Of a DNA stretch of 64,000 bases, positions 44,985-54,062 are shown piece by piece; positions within the stretch are counted from its first letter, which is position 1; each line of letters begins with the position of its first letter. The notes below the pieces were generated by a model. That model did not search any database and was not told the origin of the DNA. It was given only the letters and a program-made list of their open reading frames with translations. Made by a program: the position numbers and the translations under genes. Source of the DNA: Streptomyces venezuelae (GTDB taxonomy: Bacteria > Actinomycetota > Actinomycetes > Streptomycetales > Streptomycetaceae); NCBI RefSeq assembly GCF_008642295.1, contig NZ_CP029190.1:62001-126000 (forward strand). Reading direction: 5' to 3'.

Positions 44985-45516
44985 GCCCGGCCGATCTGCG
45001 TGCGATCGGTTTCGGTACCGAGGAGCCCACCGCACACGATGCCTTCCTGCTCTCGCAGGCCGAGGCGATGATGGCTGCCGGCGATTTCATCGGGAACACC
45101 GAGGCTTCCCGCAATCTCGCCCACTATCTCGGCGGTACGGGTACGGTGCTGCGGCTCGACATCGACCGCGCCATGAGCGACGACGGAAGCTTCCGCGGGG
45201 CGGTCGCCTCGGACATCTCCAACCACCGGGACCGGTGGAAGCAGGAGGCCCTGGACGCCTTGGGAAGTCGGGCGGGGCACCGGTGTCGATCCCGGTGGAG
45301 ACAAAGGCGGTCGGCGGCACCTTCGAGGACCGCAACCGGTACCTCGGAGTCGGCTCCCACATGCGCAACGTCTCGGGGAATGTCTCGGTCGTACCGGATG
45401 CACAGGGCCAGCCGAAGATCACCATGGATTACCAGGTCAACGTGTGGGACCGCTACAACTGGGATGCGGGGAAAGAGGCGCTCTGGAGCGCATGGTGGCA
45501 GCGATGGCCGCGCTGG
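44985..45516 (+). pseudogene. Unknown protein fragment, frameshifted
   Basis: One frame gives RAIGFGTEEPTAHDAFLLSQ, AEAMMAAGDFIGNTEASRNL, AHYLGGTGTVLRLDIDRAMS and DDGSFRGAVASDISNHRDRW. After a frameshift near 45260 the next gives PVSIPVETKAVGGTFEDRNR, YLGVGSHMRNVSGNVSVVPD and DYQVNVWDRYNWDAGKEALW. It looks like one gene of 180 codons or more without clear start; I do not recognise the family. At its end it runs in frame into a membrane protein. Confidence 0.55.
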
Positions 45517-46464
45517 GTGGCCCGCGCAACGATGGTGTGGGCGGTGCTGTATACCGGCTTCGCCCTGGCGTGCGCGCTGAGCGGGGCCCCCTTGCTTCAC
45601 CACGGCGGTAACTCAGGGGCCTCCGAGTTGGGTTGGGCAGTCGTGGCGGTGGGTGCGCTGGGAACGTTGGTCAGCGGAGCGGTGGTGCTGTACGGGCTGC
45701 TGCCACCGTTGCGGGTGCTGCTCTGGGTGGTTTGCGGGCTCACAGGGATCACCGCGTTCAGTCTGCTGATGGATGTGATCACGCTGATGCTCGGTCAGGG
45801 AGTGGACAGCCGAACCTCCGCTGCGAACAAGGCCCTTGCGGCAGTCGGAGCGGTCCTGCTCGCGGCCACGGCCCGATCCGATCGCCTGCCCGCCGGCACC
45901 ACCGTACGAGCGCCGTCCGCCGCACCTCAGTACGCCCAACGCGCCGCCTGGGCAGGGACGCTGGCCTTTGTTCCGTACGCGGCGATGAAACTGGTCTGGG
46001 CGTCCGGCGGAACGTTCGCGGGGATCACCGGTGAGGAGATGCTCGCGGTCTCGGAGCGCAACGGCGCCTCGGGGATCTTCCTCACCCTGGAGTCCTGGGG
46101 CTTGGACGCCAGCGTGCTGTTGGCCGCGCTCGGTGTCTTCCTGCTGTGGGGCCTGGTCCGCCCGTGGGGGCAGGTCTTCCCGCGCTGGACACTGTTCCTG
46201 CGCGGGCGCCGGGTACCGCTCTGGCTCCCGCTCGCCCCGGCTCTGCTCGGCGCTGCCACGCTCGCCCCGTACGGAGTTCTGGGGATCGGATACCTGTCCC
46301 TGGCCACGTCCGGCGTGGTGACGATGCGGCGCGGCGACTTCCACTCCTCGGGCGACGCGCTGCTGGTCGGCTGGATCGGGATGCTCGCCTTCGCCGTGTA
46401 CGGCATCGCCCTGACCGTGTCGGCCCGCTCGTACTGGCGCCGGACGTGTCCTACTCGCTCATGA
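45517..46464 (+). CDS. Multi-pass membrane protein, unknown
   Basis: From the in-frame GTG at 45517 (or the ATG at 45532) the protein has about 315 residues and eight or nine hydrophobic segments, e.g. VWAVLYTGFALACALSG, WAVVAVGALGTLVSGAVVLYG, LLWVVCGLTGITAFSLL, VGWIGMLAFAVYGIALTVSA. Such DUF3995-like or 'hypothetical membrane' proteins are common in Streptomyces. The reading frame continues upstream from the preceding fragment without stop, so it may be part of a fusion. No ribosome site is clear. Confidence 0.62.
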   Translation: MARATMVWAVLYTGFALACALSGAPLLHHGGNSGASELGWAVVAVGALGTLVSGAVVLYGLLPPLRVLLWVVCGLTGITAFSLLMDVITLMLGQGVDSRTSAANKALAAVGAVLLAATARSDRLPAGTTVRAPSAAPQYAQRAAWAGTLAFVPYAAMKLVWASGGTFAGITGEEMLAVSERNGASGIFLTLESWGLDASVLLAALGVFLLWGLVRPWGQVFPRWTLFLRGRRVPLWLPLAPALLGAATLAPYGVLGIGYLSLATSGVVTMRRGDFHSSGDALLVGWIGMLAFAVYGIALTVSARSYWRRTCPTRS

Positions 46465-46564
46465 GTGTCAACACACAGTGGCTGTCGACGGCCATTGAGG
46501 TGCCGTCTACTGGCCGCCCATGGGGGATCTCAACCGGCCGCTGTCACAATCCTGCCCCAACGTC

Positions 46565-47105
46565 ATGAGCGGTCCGGTGTTGGTGATTGAGTTGGCGGCG
46601 CCCGTCCCACCCGTATCCATGCAGCGACTCCGGGAATTTCCTTGTCCGTTCCTCATCTCACTTTGAGGAGAATCGGGTCGGCGAGTTCGACCTGAACATT
46701 CACGCGGAGAGCCTCGGAATCGCCGAGACCGGGGGCATCGACGGACGCCGGCCTGTTGTGGTCTCGCTCATGGTATCCGGCATCGGCGACGAGGCCATCT
46801 TCGAGGCCGAGCACGCCGACGAGGTCGACCAGGAACCCCTCATCGGCTTCACCCCGACCCACGCCGTCGACGTCATGGCGTTCTGCAACAGGCCGGTCGA
46901 CCACGTCGTCACGGCCCTGCTGACCGCTGCTGTCATGGACGTGATCGGCGGCGTCGCCAATGCCGAACTTCTTGAGGATCAAGTCCCGATCGTGACCGGC
47001 CTTCCAGGCACCATCGCGACGATGACAGATCCGTGGCCTGCCGCCTACGGTTCAGCGGAATTCCTCAGAGCGTGGGCTCGGCAGCCAGGCTTCCCTGATC
47101 CCGCT
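46565..47105 (+). pseudogene. DUF6368-like protein, frameshifted and cut by IS scrap
   Basis: From the ATG at 46565 one frame gives MSGPVLVIELAAPVPPVSMQ and RLREF; a frameshift near 46640 leads to FEENRVGEFDLNIHAESLGI, AETGGIDGRRPVVVSLMVSG, GIGDEAIFEAEHADEVDQEP and VMDVIGGVANAELLEDQVPI. This is the pattern of DUF6368 family proteins, of unknown role. The C terminus (WARQPGFPDP) runs directly into an IS5 transposase fragment. Both events inactivate it. Confidence 0.6.
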
Positions 47106-47325
47106 GGTGAAGGGCACACCCCCAATCCGCTCCCGCCGCGGCCGGCGCCGACGCAAACCCGGCAAGCTCCACGCCGACAAGGGCTACGACTACCGCCACC
47201 TGCGGCAATGGCTGGCACAGCGAGGCATCCGGCCCCGCATCGCCCGCAAGGGCGTCGACACCTCACAGCGGCTCGGACGACACCGCTGGACCATCGAACG
47301 GACCATGGCCTGGCTCGCCGGCTGA
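47105..47325 (+). pseudogene. IS5-type transposase C-terminal fragment
   Basis: The frame RKPGKLHADKGYDYRHLRQW, LAQRGIRPRIARKGVDTSQR and LGRHRWTIERTMAWLAG is the C-terminal catalytic portion (DKGYD, then the E of WTIERTMAWL) of an IS5-family transposase. It ends with a stop after LAG. The first catalytic Asp is absent, so it is a relic. Confidence 0.75.
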
Positions 47326-47350
47326 CTCCATGCGTGGTGAAAGCTGCGCC

Positions 47351-47686
47351 ATGATGGCCAGCGTGAGCAAAGAGACTGCGTTTGAGGCCGTGGCACGCCT
47401 GTACCAAGGGTTCATGAAATTGCCCTTTCCTCCCAGATTGGCTGGCGCGGACCGGGCCGGCTTCGACCTGGTGATGCTGGACTCGGACACCGCAGCCTGG
47501 GTTTCCATCTGGATCGAGAACGGCGGCGAGCTCGAAGCGCGAGGTCGAAGCGGTCTGCTTCGCTGCATCGCCCGCCTGGACCAGGTCATACCTGTACTCA
47601 GCGAAACGGACCATCCTGAGTACTGGCACCACCTGCACGAGATGGCCCGCCTTGTCGCGGATTTCCCCCAGGCAGACACCAAATGA
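47351..47686 (+). CDS. Unknown conserved-looking protein
   Basis: This 111-residue protein starts MMASVSKETAFEAVARLYQG with ATG at 47351 or 47354. It belongs to a Streptomyces hypothetical family: FMKLPFPPRLAGADRAGFDL, VMLDSDTAAWVSIWIENGGE, YWHHLHEMARLVADFPQ. It is helical with no cysteine or signal peptide. It starts only about 25 bp after the IS scrap. The TGA lies just before the GTCAG repeats at 47710-47730. Confidence 0.65.
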   Translation: MMASVSKETAFEAVARLYQGFMKLPFPPRLAGADRAGFDLVMLDSDTAAWVSIWIENGGELEARGRSGLLRCIARLDQVIPVLSETDHPEYWHHLHEMARLVADFPQADTK

Positions 47687-47734
47687 GATGACATGGCCTT
47701 CGACGACTCCGGAGATCCAGGTCAGGTCAGGTCA

Positions 47735-47970
47735 GGCCGGCGATCACCGCATCGCGGTCACGGACGATACCTGCGGCAGGCGTGTGGAGGCTCGGGAGGT
47801 CGTCCCTGCTGGTCCGACGGCCCGCCGGGACCCGCACATGACCCCACTGCCGGGCGTGTACCTGTGCTCGGCATCCACCCCGCCGGGGCCGTCCGTACAC
47901 GGCATCTGCGGATACTTCGCGGCCCGCTCGGCGCTACGCCGCGAGTACGGCATCCCAACGCCGACCAGCC
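47735..47970 (+). pseudogene. CrtI-like FAD oxidoreductase, C-terminal fragment
   Basis: The frame PHMTPLPGVYLCSASTPPGP, SVHGICGYFAARSALRREYG matches the conserved end of phytoene-desaturase-like amine oxidoreductases (PGVYLCSASTPPGPxVHGMCGxxAA). The FAD-binding N terminus is absent. It may be a carotenoid-gene relic, but no crt genes are near. Confidence 0.6.
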
Positions 47971-48269
47971 TGGCCCCCGTACCCGACCCGATGCCCGTAG
48001 ACCGGGTGGTCCGCCACAAGGGGACGACCACCCGAGCAGGGAAACACCATGACTGACAGCACCATCGCCAAGAGAACCTGGACGAGGACAATCGCCAACC
48101 TTCAACGAGCCAAGGCCCCCGCCGAATGCAATCGAGGATCTCGTTGGACCTTCGACTGGCTTCCACCTCGTTGACGGCGAGGCGCTCCCGGCTGGGAGTT
48201 CACATCACGCGAAATTGGCCCGTTGAATATCGGATTTCAACGGACTGCCCGGCATTAGGAAAGTTTCCC

Positions 48270-48722
48270 CTAATTGGCAGATCTGGCGCGGCTGTAAACT
48301 TCAGGCCGCTCGCCATCCGTAAACGATACGAGAACCGCACCATCATCTTTCTTGCGAACGAACACCGTTTCGGTGCGCCCATCTGAAAACGTGAGGAGGA
48401 TGGTAGGTTGTGAGGTTTTGTCGATAAACAGCCATTCGCCGGCCCCGTCGACCAGCGCATAGCCTTCGGCCGTTTTCTCCTGGCTATCAACCCTAAGGTC
48501 TGCAGCGACGAATCGCCCATCTCCTTGGAGCGTCAAGGACCCGTCACTGCTGTCCTGCCAGGCCCCTTCGACTTCCCCGCGCCGCACCCCGGCACCGCTG
48601 TCGAGTCCACGCTGGGCCGCCTCCGACAAGGCACACCCCGACAAGAGCGAAGCCGCGAGCAGTGGAACTACGCCTCTAGCTGCACGGCGAATCACACTCC
48701 AGACATCCTCTCCCAAATGCAT
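48270..48722 (-). CDS. Lipoprotein, unknown
   Basis: This 150-residue protein from the ATG at 48722 has a lipobox: ARGVVPLLAASLLSGCALSE (Cys after LLSG). The mature part is EGAWQDSSDGSLTLQGDGRF, EWLFIDKTSQPTILLTFSDG, ETVFVRKKDDGAVLVSFTDG, a beta-barrel-like domain. The codon use is less GC-rich than its neighbours (AAA, GTT, TTT codons), especially at the 3' end around 48150-48500, which suggests recent transfer. It should be anchored to the outer face of the membrane. Confidence 0.75.
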   Translation of the reverse strand: MHLGEDVWSVIRRAARGVVPLLAASLLSGCALSEAAQRGLDSGAGVRRGEVEGAWQDSSDGSLTLQGDGRFVAADLRVDSQEKTAEGYALVDGAGEWLFIDKTSQPTILLTFSDGRTETVFVRKKDDGAVLVSFTDGERPEVYSRARSAN

Positions 48723-49003
48723 TACAAAACCACCTCCATGCAACTCTCCGTCGAATATCTGGCCGCCATCATCCGCCGGGCCCGTACCCCTTGACCCACT
48801 GAAGGAGCACATCCCCCACCAATTTGTCTGCAGTTGCAGGATTAGCCATTTCGTGGCCTCACATCGTCGTCACCGGATCAGCCTGGCATTCCTCCTGCAA
48901 TTCCTGCATGACGGGAATTCAGTACGTCGGCATCGGCCTGTCAGCTGGCAGGCCAAAACGCCAGATCTCTGGTCAGGAGGCCACATGATCTGGGCGCTGC
49001 AAG

Positions 49004-49552
49004 TCATTCAGTGAGGTTGAGCGAACGAAGGTCAGCGTCCAGCATGCGGATCAATTCACCAACCCGTCCTCCGCCACCCGGTGCAGCTGGGAAGCGTTTG
49101 AGCACGTCAACGACGACCGGTGTCGCGCGATGCACCGCTCGCTCAACGCGTTCGGCACCAATACTCGGATTGCCGCCAGCAACGAGTTCGGCTGCTCTGG
49201 CCGCGTGAGCGCCTGCTCCGAGAATGTGCTTGACCTGGGTGGCCTTGGCCAGAGGATGCAGGTAGGCGGCGCCTGCCGCAGACATCGCTGCCCGAGCTGC
49301 CTCGCGCGCAGCGGCAGTGTCCGCGCTCTTGACCGCCTTGAGGGCTGCCCACGCTGTGTCGCGCAGAGACTGCCCACGCTCACCGCCCAGGGCGAACTCC
49401 CACGCGGCACCGATAGCGTCTCGAGGACGCGAGTCGTCCGGCTGATCTGCCTCGAATACCTCGAGCACCACTTCCGCACATGCCGCAGCGAACGCGGTCA
49501 CCTCACGAAGGTCTTGCTTGCTCAGAGCAATCCCGCTCGCTTCGTCTGCCAT
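49004..49552 (-). CDS. Immunity-like protein (Imm-type helical), putative
   Basis: This 182-residue protein from the ATG at 49552 (MADEASGIALSKQDLREV) is Ala-rich and helical: TAFAAACAEVVLEVFEADQ, DTAWAALKAVKSADTAAARE, AARAAMSAAGAAYLHPLAKA and RVGELIRMLDADLRSLNLTE. It matches proteins annotated in Streptomyces as 'putative immunity protein'. No toxin is next to it. A purine-rich site precedes the start. The function is uncertain. Confidence 0.65.
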   Translation of the reverse strand: MADEASGIALSKQDLREVTAFAAACAEVVLEVFEADQPDDSRPRDAIGAAWEFALGGERGQSLRDTAWAALKAVKSADTAAAREAARAAMSAAGAAYLHPLAKATQVKHILGAGAHAARAAELVAGGNPSIGAERVERAVHRATPVVVDVLKRFPAAPGGGGRVGELIRMLDADLRSLNLTE

Positions 49553-49681
49553 GGTTCCATCCTCGACCATTGCGCTGGACAGCAAGGCGGCAGGGGGCTC
49601 CAGGCTGCTGAGCGACCAGTGCGTGCGGGTGCCTTTCGCGTGGGTGGACTGAGGATCAGAAACATGCGCTCAGCTTGTTCT

Positions 49682-50077
49682 TTATCTTCGGTGGTCTGTG
49701 GACGGGTAAGACGGGCCCATGGAGGCGTCCAGGTCTTCGATGATCTTGCGGAGTTCGCGGGCTCCGCGAGGTGACATTGCTCGGATCACGCCGTCGAGTA
49801 GCGCACGGCCTTGGAGAGGGTTGCCGCAGCAATACCAGTGCACGTTGCCGAACTCGTCGTCGTGCCAGAGTTCGCGTGCGGGGCGGTGGACGTAGTCCTT
49901 CCACAGTCGCAATGCCGCGCTGGTGTCGCCCGGCTGGAGATAGTTCCGCGTGCGTTCAAGGCGAACGATCTCGGACAGCGCTCGCGAGGAGAGGCGGTCG
50001 ATGGCCGGCGTCTTGTGCTGTGACTGGTGCCGGTCCGGGATGCTGGCCCGGATGCGTCCTGGCCGTCTACGCGGCAT
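49682..50077 (-). CDS. Unknown protein
   Basis: This 131-residue protein starts MPRRRPGRIRASIPDRHQSQ, with a basic N terminus. A single domain follows (LSEIVRLERTRNYLQPGDTS, ALRLWKDYVHRPARELWHDD, GNVHWYCCGNPLQGRALLDG, RGARELRKIIEDLDAS). WYCCGNP is the only striking motif. There is no signal peptide. The gene stands alone between an immunity-like gene and a transposase relic. Confidence 0.6.
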   Translation of the reverse strand: MPRRRPGRIRASIPDRHQSQHKTPAIDRLSSRALSEIVRLERTRNYLQPGDTSAALRLWKDYVHRPARELWHDDEFGNVHWYCCGNPLQGRALLDGVIRAMSPRGARELRKIIEDLDASMGPSYPSTDHRR

Positions 50078-50211
50078 GGGCCTTTCGGTTGGTCGTCATG
50101 CCGTACATGGTGCCACGATCTCGAACGGTGTCTCGAACGGGTTCGCTCGCCTGGGGATTCGCCGGATGTGGAGGCGGCCTTCGTCTGATCATGTGCTCCG
50201 ACCAAGGTGCA

Positions 50212-51470
50212 CGTGACCACGACGAAGGCCGTGAGGGTGAGTCTGCTGCCTGATGCTGTCCGGAGGGAGGCGCTCGCTGAAGCGTCACGCTTCCGTGGCG
50301 AGTTCTACGAGTGTCTGACTGCCCGGCGTGACGCGTTGTTCGAGCTGGCGGGCGCGGTGCTGTGTGTGAACGTGCGGTGAGGTCCCCGGGCGACTTGACG
50401 CTGTTGCCCGAACACCGCCGTGGGCACCGGGTTCTGTACGGCGGACTCAACCAGGGCCGGATCGGCGTCGACCTGCTGCGTCGGGCTCTGGCCAAGGTGC
50501 CGTTGCTGAGGGCGGCGGACGGTCGGCTCGTGCTGGCGGTGGATGTCGCTTTTTGCCACACGTTCGGCCGGGGTATCAGATGGTGTCGGGCCGGCCGTAC
50601 TCGGTGGTGGACGCGTCGGAGACCGGCCGCACGTCCTGGACGGCGGTGCTGGACACGGGATACGACGCCTCGCGCATCGCCCACCTGCTGGACGAGCTGC
50701 CCGTCGAGATCCTTGGCCGGCTTCGGTCCGATCGCGTGACGCGGCGTCCGACACCCTCCCGCGAAGAGTTCCACCTGGCCAACCCCAAGGGCGGCCGGCC
50801 ACCCAAGCACGGTGGCGAGTTCGTCTTCGGCGATCCCGCAACCTGGGGCACTGAGCAGGCCGTGACAGTCACGGATACCCGGCTCTAGGGAAGGCGACTG
50901 CGCAGGCGTGGGACCGTCTGCACCCGCGGCTGACTCGACGGGCCGCTGCCCATCATCGAGGGAACCGTCTTCCGCCTGGTCGTGGAGAAGCTTCCCAGCG
51001 GCGGAGTCAACAAGCCGGTATGGCTGTGGTGGTCGGGCACCGGCGCTACCGAAGCGGACGTCGAACCGCTGCTGACAATCGTTCCTGCGTCGCTTCGACA
51101 TCGAGCACACGTTTCGCCTGTACAGGCAAACCCTCGACTGGACCAAGCCCCGGCTCCGCAGCTCCGAGGCGGCCGACAGGTGGACGTGGCTGGTGATCGC
51201 CGCCTATGCCCAGCTCCGCCTCGCGCGCCGCCTGGCCACCGACCTTCGTCGGCCCTGGGAGCGGCCGACTCCGCCGAACAAGCTCACGCCCGCTCGTGTC
51301 CGTCGGGGATTCTGCCACCTGTGCACGAGGGCCGGCTCCCCGGCTGGTGCACCGAAATCTTCCCGCCCGGGTCCGGGCCGGCCGCCAGGCTCCAAGAACC
51401 AGCGACCGGCACCGGCACCCCGCCACGGCGTCGGGCGGGTCCTCGCCACCGGTGAGGCATACGCCCGACC
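50212..51470 (+). pseudogene. Transposase (NF041680-like), multiple frameshifts
   Basis: Pieces of one transposase appear in order in changing frames: RVSLLPDAVRREALAEASRF, RGEFYECLTARRDALFEL, PGDLTLLPEHRRGH, NQGRIGVDLLRRALAKVPLL, RLVLAVDVAF, SWTAVLDTGYDASRIAHLLD, FHLANPKGGRPPKHGGEFVF, LRRFDIEHTFRLYRQTLDW and PAGAPKSSRPGPGRPPGSKN. This is the pattern of the large Streptomyces IS transposase of family NF041680. At least four frame changes are present, and a catalytic segment between 50570 and 50650 has been lost. A second, shorter relic is at 58.1 kb. Confidence 0.75.
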
Positions 51471-51562
51471 AGCCCACCGCAAGGTCGGCACCGAGCCCCG
51501 CCGCGGCACCTGGATGTCCGCCCGCCTGAACCGTCAGGAAGCCGACGAGGTTGGATGGCTCC

Positions 51563-51880
51563 ATGGTGAGACGAAAGCGGGGGAAGAAGAGGCGCCCTCC
51601 CTTCGGCATGCCGAAGGGCATCGTCCTGCTCACGACGCCGGAAGGCTGGCGCCACAGTGTCCTCACCGTGGAAGGCGGGATGTTCTGCGGGCGCCTCGCC
51701 GACGTGCCGGTCAACGCCGACCCGGCCGAGGCACGGGCCGCCGCGGCGGCCATGGTGGTCGGACTCGCACACGACTTCCACGAAGCTGACGTCGACGTGA
51801 CCTGGGATCCGCCCCGGCAACCCGGGGCCTGGACCGCCCAGGTCACCGTTGCCGCGGCCCAGGCGAACGCCAGTGGCTAA
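51563..51880 (+). CDS. Unknown basic protein
   Basis: This 105-residue protein starts MVRRKRGKKRRPPFGMPKGI with a very basic N terminus, then has beta strands (VLLTTPEGWRHSVLTVEGGM) and an Ala-rich helix (DPAEARAAAAAMVVGLAHDF). An upstream in-frame ATG at 51551 is possible. It follows a transposase relic. No family is recognised. Confidence 0.55.
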   Translation: MVRRKRGKKRRPPFGMPKGIVLLTTPEGWRHSVLTVEGGMFCGRLADVPVNADPAEARAAAAAMVVGLAHDFHEADVDVTWDPPRQPGAWTAQVTVAAAQANASG

Positions 51881-52489
51881 ACCACAAGCTCAGCTTGCGC
51901 GGCGAGTCTTCTGCCTGGGCGACCATGGGGCACCTCTGCCTCGCCCCGACCGCCGTCCCTGCCGCCGGTGTTTGGGGCCTCCCCCGCCCTCAGCATGACC
52001 CACAGACCCACAGCTCATAACGGCAGCCGAACGGCAGGTGGCACAGACGCCGTGGGAGCCCGAGTACCTGTTCGGCCCTGGCCAGCGCAAACCCCCCGTA
52101 CGGCCGTGCGTCGAGGTGGTGCGGCTCCGCGCCTTGGCCGGGGCGCGCGCGAAGCGAGGGCAGTCGCCCTGAATCGTCCAGCCATCTCTTCGCCAGTCGC
52201 CACGCCGGCGGTGCTGATCACGGGGCAGGTACCGGCCCGTGCCGATGTGAAGGAGACCCGTGGCCGAGGACGTTATCAGGGCCTTGCCTCGTTCAGACGG
52301 ACTTGGTTTCGGCGTCCGGGTAGCGCAGTTCCCCACGGACGAAGAGGCCGCCACGATTCGGGGGCCCAGCCCAGCGTCATCCCCTGCCTGGACCACCCCG
52401 GATGTGAGCGGACGTGTCCCGGTGTCGACTGGTAGGCGTTCGGTCGGGTGCGCGGACGATCAATCCGCGCCGAGCAGAGGAACGTGTCC
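51881..52489. other. Gap with small coding traces
   Basis: About 600 bp hold no full gene. A plus-strand trace ends at a TGA at 52172 (EPEYLFGPGQRKPPVRPCVE). A second plus-strand frame begins with GTG at 52260 behind a perfect GAAGGAG site (VAEDVIRALPRSDGLGFGVR, VAQFPTDEEAATI), then looks non-coding by 52400. I take both to be remnants. The hydrolase promoter must lie at the end of this gap. Confidence 0.35.
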
Positions 52490-53179
52490 ATGGCATCGAA
52501 GAAGCCGAGCATCGTCTTCGCCCACGGTCTCTGGGCCGATGGCTCCTGCTTCAGCAAGCTGATCCCCGCCTTGCAGCGGGAGGGGCACGAGGTGATCTCC
52601 GCGCAGAACACCCTGGATTCACTGGAGGGCGAAGTCGATGCCGTCCACCGCGCCCTGGAGCGAGTCAGCGCCCCCGCGGTCCTCGTCGGCCATTCCTGGG
52701 GCGGATTCGTCATCACCGCCGCCGGCAACCACGAGAAGGTGGCCGGCCTGGTCTACCTGGCCGCACTCAGCCCGGAGGCCGGCGAGAGCGCCCAGGAACA
52801 GATCGGCGCGTTCACCCAGCCCGAACTGTTCTCGCACCTGGAGGAGGAGAACGGGCGGATCTGGATCGCCCGTGACGGCATCTCGTACTTCTGCGGCGAC
52901 CTGTCCCCAGAGGACCAGCAGGTCGTCTGGGCGACCCAGGGAGCCCCGCGGGCCGAGATGCTCACCTCCACGACCGACAACCCGGCCTGGAAGTCCAAGC
53001 CCAGCTGGTACCTCCTCACCACAGGCGACCAGGCCGTCCACCCCGATCTTCAGCGCTTCGTCTCCCAGCGCATGGGCGCCACCACCGTCGAAGTCGACAG
53101 CAGCCACGTCCCCATGCTCTCCCAGCCCGAGGCCGTCCTCGACGTCATCCGCACCGCCGCCAAGGCAGTAACCACATAG
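52490..53179 (+). CDS. Alpha/beta-hydrolase fold enzyme
   Basis: This 229-residue enzyme has the alpha/beta-hydrolase core. The oxyanion region is FAHGLWADGSCFSKLIPALQ, the nucleophile elbow is VGHSWGGFV (Ser in GHSWG), and the acid and base lie in TTGDQAVHPD and SSHVPMLSQPEAV (His). The closest class is the 'alpha/beta fold hydrolase' of esterase/MenH type. The ATG at 52490 is chosen; upstream codons to 52448 look spurious. It is a single gene. Confidence 0.88.
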   Translation: MASKKPSIVFAHGLWADGSCFSKLIPALQREGHEVISAQNTLDSLEGEVDAVHRALERVSAPAVLVGHSWGGFVITAAGNHEKVAGLVYLAALSPEAGESAQEQIGAFTQPELFSHLEEENGRIWIARDGISYFCGDLSPEDQQVVWATQGAPRAEMLTSTTDNPAWKSKPSWYLLTTGDQAVHPDLQRFVSQRMGATTVEVDSSHVPMLSQPEAVLDVIRTAAKAVTT

Positions 53180-53364
53180 CCTCGCCGGTGGACCGCACCG
53201 CCCACCTGGCGAGCGGCGGCCCCGGACGACAGCTGCTGACGCCCACCGAAACTGGCTGTGGCGGATAATTCGGGAAGCACATGATGGCGGGGGGGCCGAT
53301 GGTTGGCTCATGCCTGATCGCTAGCGCCGGGTCCCGGGGCCCGGCATGCCTTGAGGGGGCTGCG

Positions 53365-53895
53365 GTGGTGGTCGGCGAACTGGTACGCGCAGAACTGCGA
53401 CGCGTCGATTGGGCGTCGTTGGAGTGCGGTTGCGGTGAATCTGCGGAGCACGTGCCGCTTCTGATCGAAGCGATCATCACTGCCGAGACGCCTCAGGACA
53501 TGGTCGGATACACCCTCGATGGTCATGTCGAGGAAAGCACGATCCTCTTCGAGTGCGCTCCGCCAGCGGTCGGCGTGATCATGGCCGCGCTGGCGGGCGA
53601 CCTCTCAATACTGGCCCGAGACGTGCTGCTGCAGACGTTGTGGTTCGTGGCTGCGGGGTCCAGCGACTACGGGCCGTCTCCGAGAGGTGAGAGTCTGGGC
53701 GAGGGGTGCCGGCACCACGTGCAGGACGGGTTCTGGAGTCTTGTCCAGATTGGGCTCACGGGTACTGCGGAAGACGCCGAAACGGTGGCGGACATCTGTG
53801 AGTCCTTCGGGCTGGGCGGTGACAAAGCCGTCTTCTACACGGCCGAGCTTCGCGACCGTGTGCACGCGAAGACCAAGCGCGGGCGACGCGTCTGA
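53365..53895 (+). CDS. Unknown HEAT-like protein
   Basis: From the GTG at 53365 the protein has 176 residues (VVVGELVRAELRRVDWASLE). The body is helical, e.g. LLIEAIITAETPQDMVGYTL, GVIMAALAGDLSILARDVLL and EDAETVADICESFGLGGDKA; it resembles alpha-solenoid hypothetical proteins that are often immunity-like. A GGAGGG-like site precedes it. The frame is open upstream to 53281, but there the sequence looks non-coding. Confidence 0.6.
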   Translation: MVVGELVRAELRRVDWASLECGCGESAEHVPLLIEAIITAETPQDMVGYTLDGHVEESTILFECAPPAVGVIMAALAGDLSILARDVLLQTLWFVAAGSSDYGPSPRGESLGEGCRHHVQDGFWSLVQIGLTGTAEDAETVADICESFGLGGDKAVFYTAELRDRVHAKTKRGRRV

Positions 53896-53906
53896 CGCCG
53901 TAAGGA

Positions 53907-54062
53907 TCAGGGTGACGGGGCAAAGACGACGGTTCGGAAGAGGGCGAGCGAAGCACGGCCGTATGACCGACGTTTGATCAGTTTGATGCGTGCGACCTGC
54001 CCCCGACGGGCGCCAGAGCTCCATGGGAGGTTCAGGCCGTTGACGACGGCGTCCCAGTCGTG
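53907..54062 (-). pseudogene. ISL3-family transposase C-terminal scrap
   Basis: The minus-strand frame HDWDAVVNGLNLPWSSGA, GQVARIKLIKRRSYGRASLA and LFRTVVF is the very end of an ISL3-type transposase (the pattern LxLPxSNGxxEGxVxRIKxIKRxxYGRA). It overlaps the last residues of the MFS gene in another frame. Confidence 0.65.
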
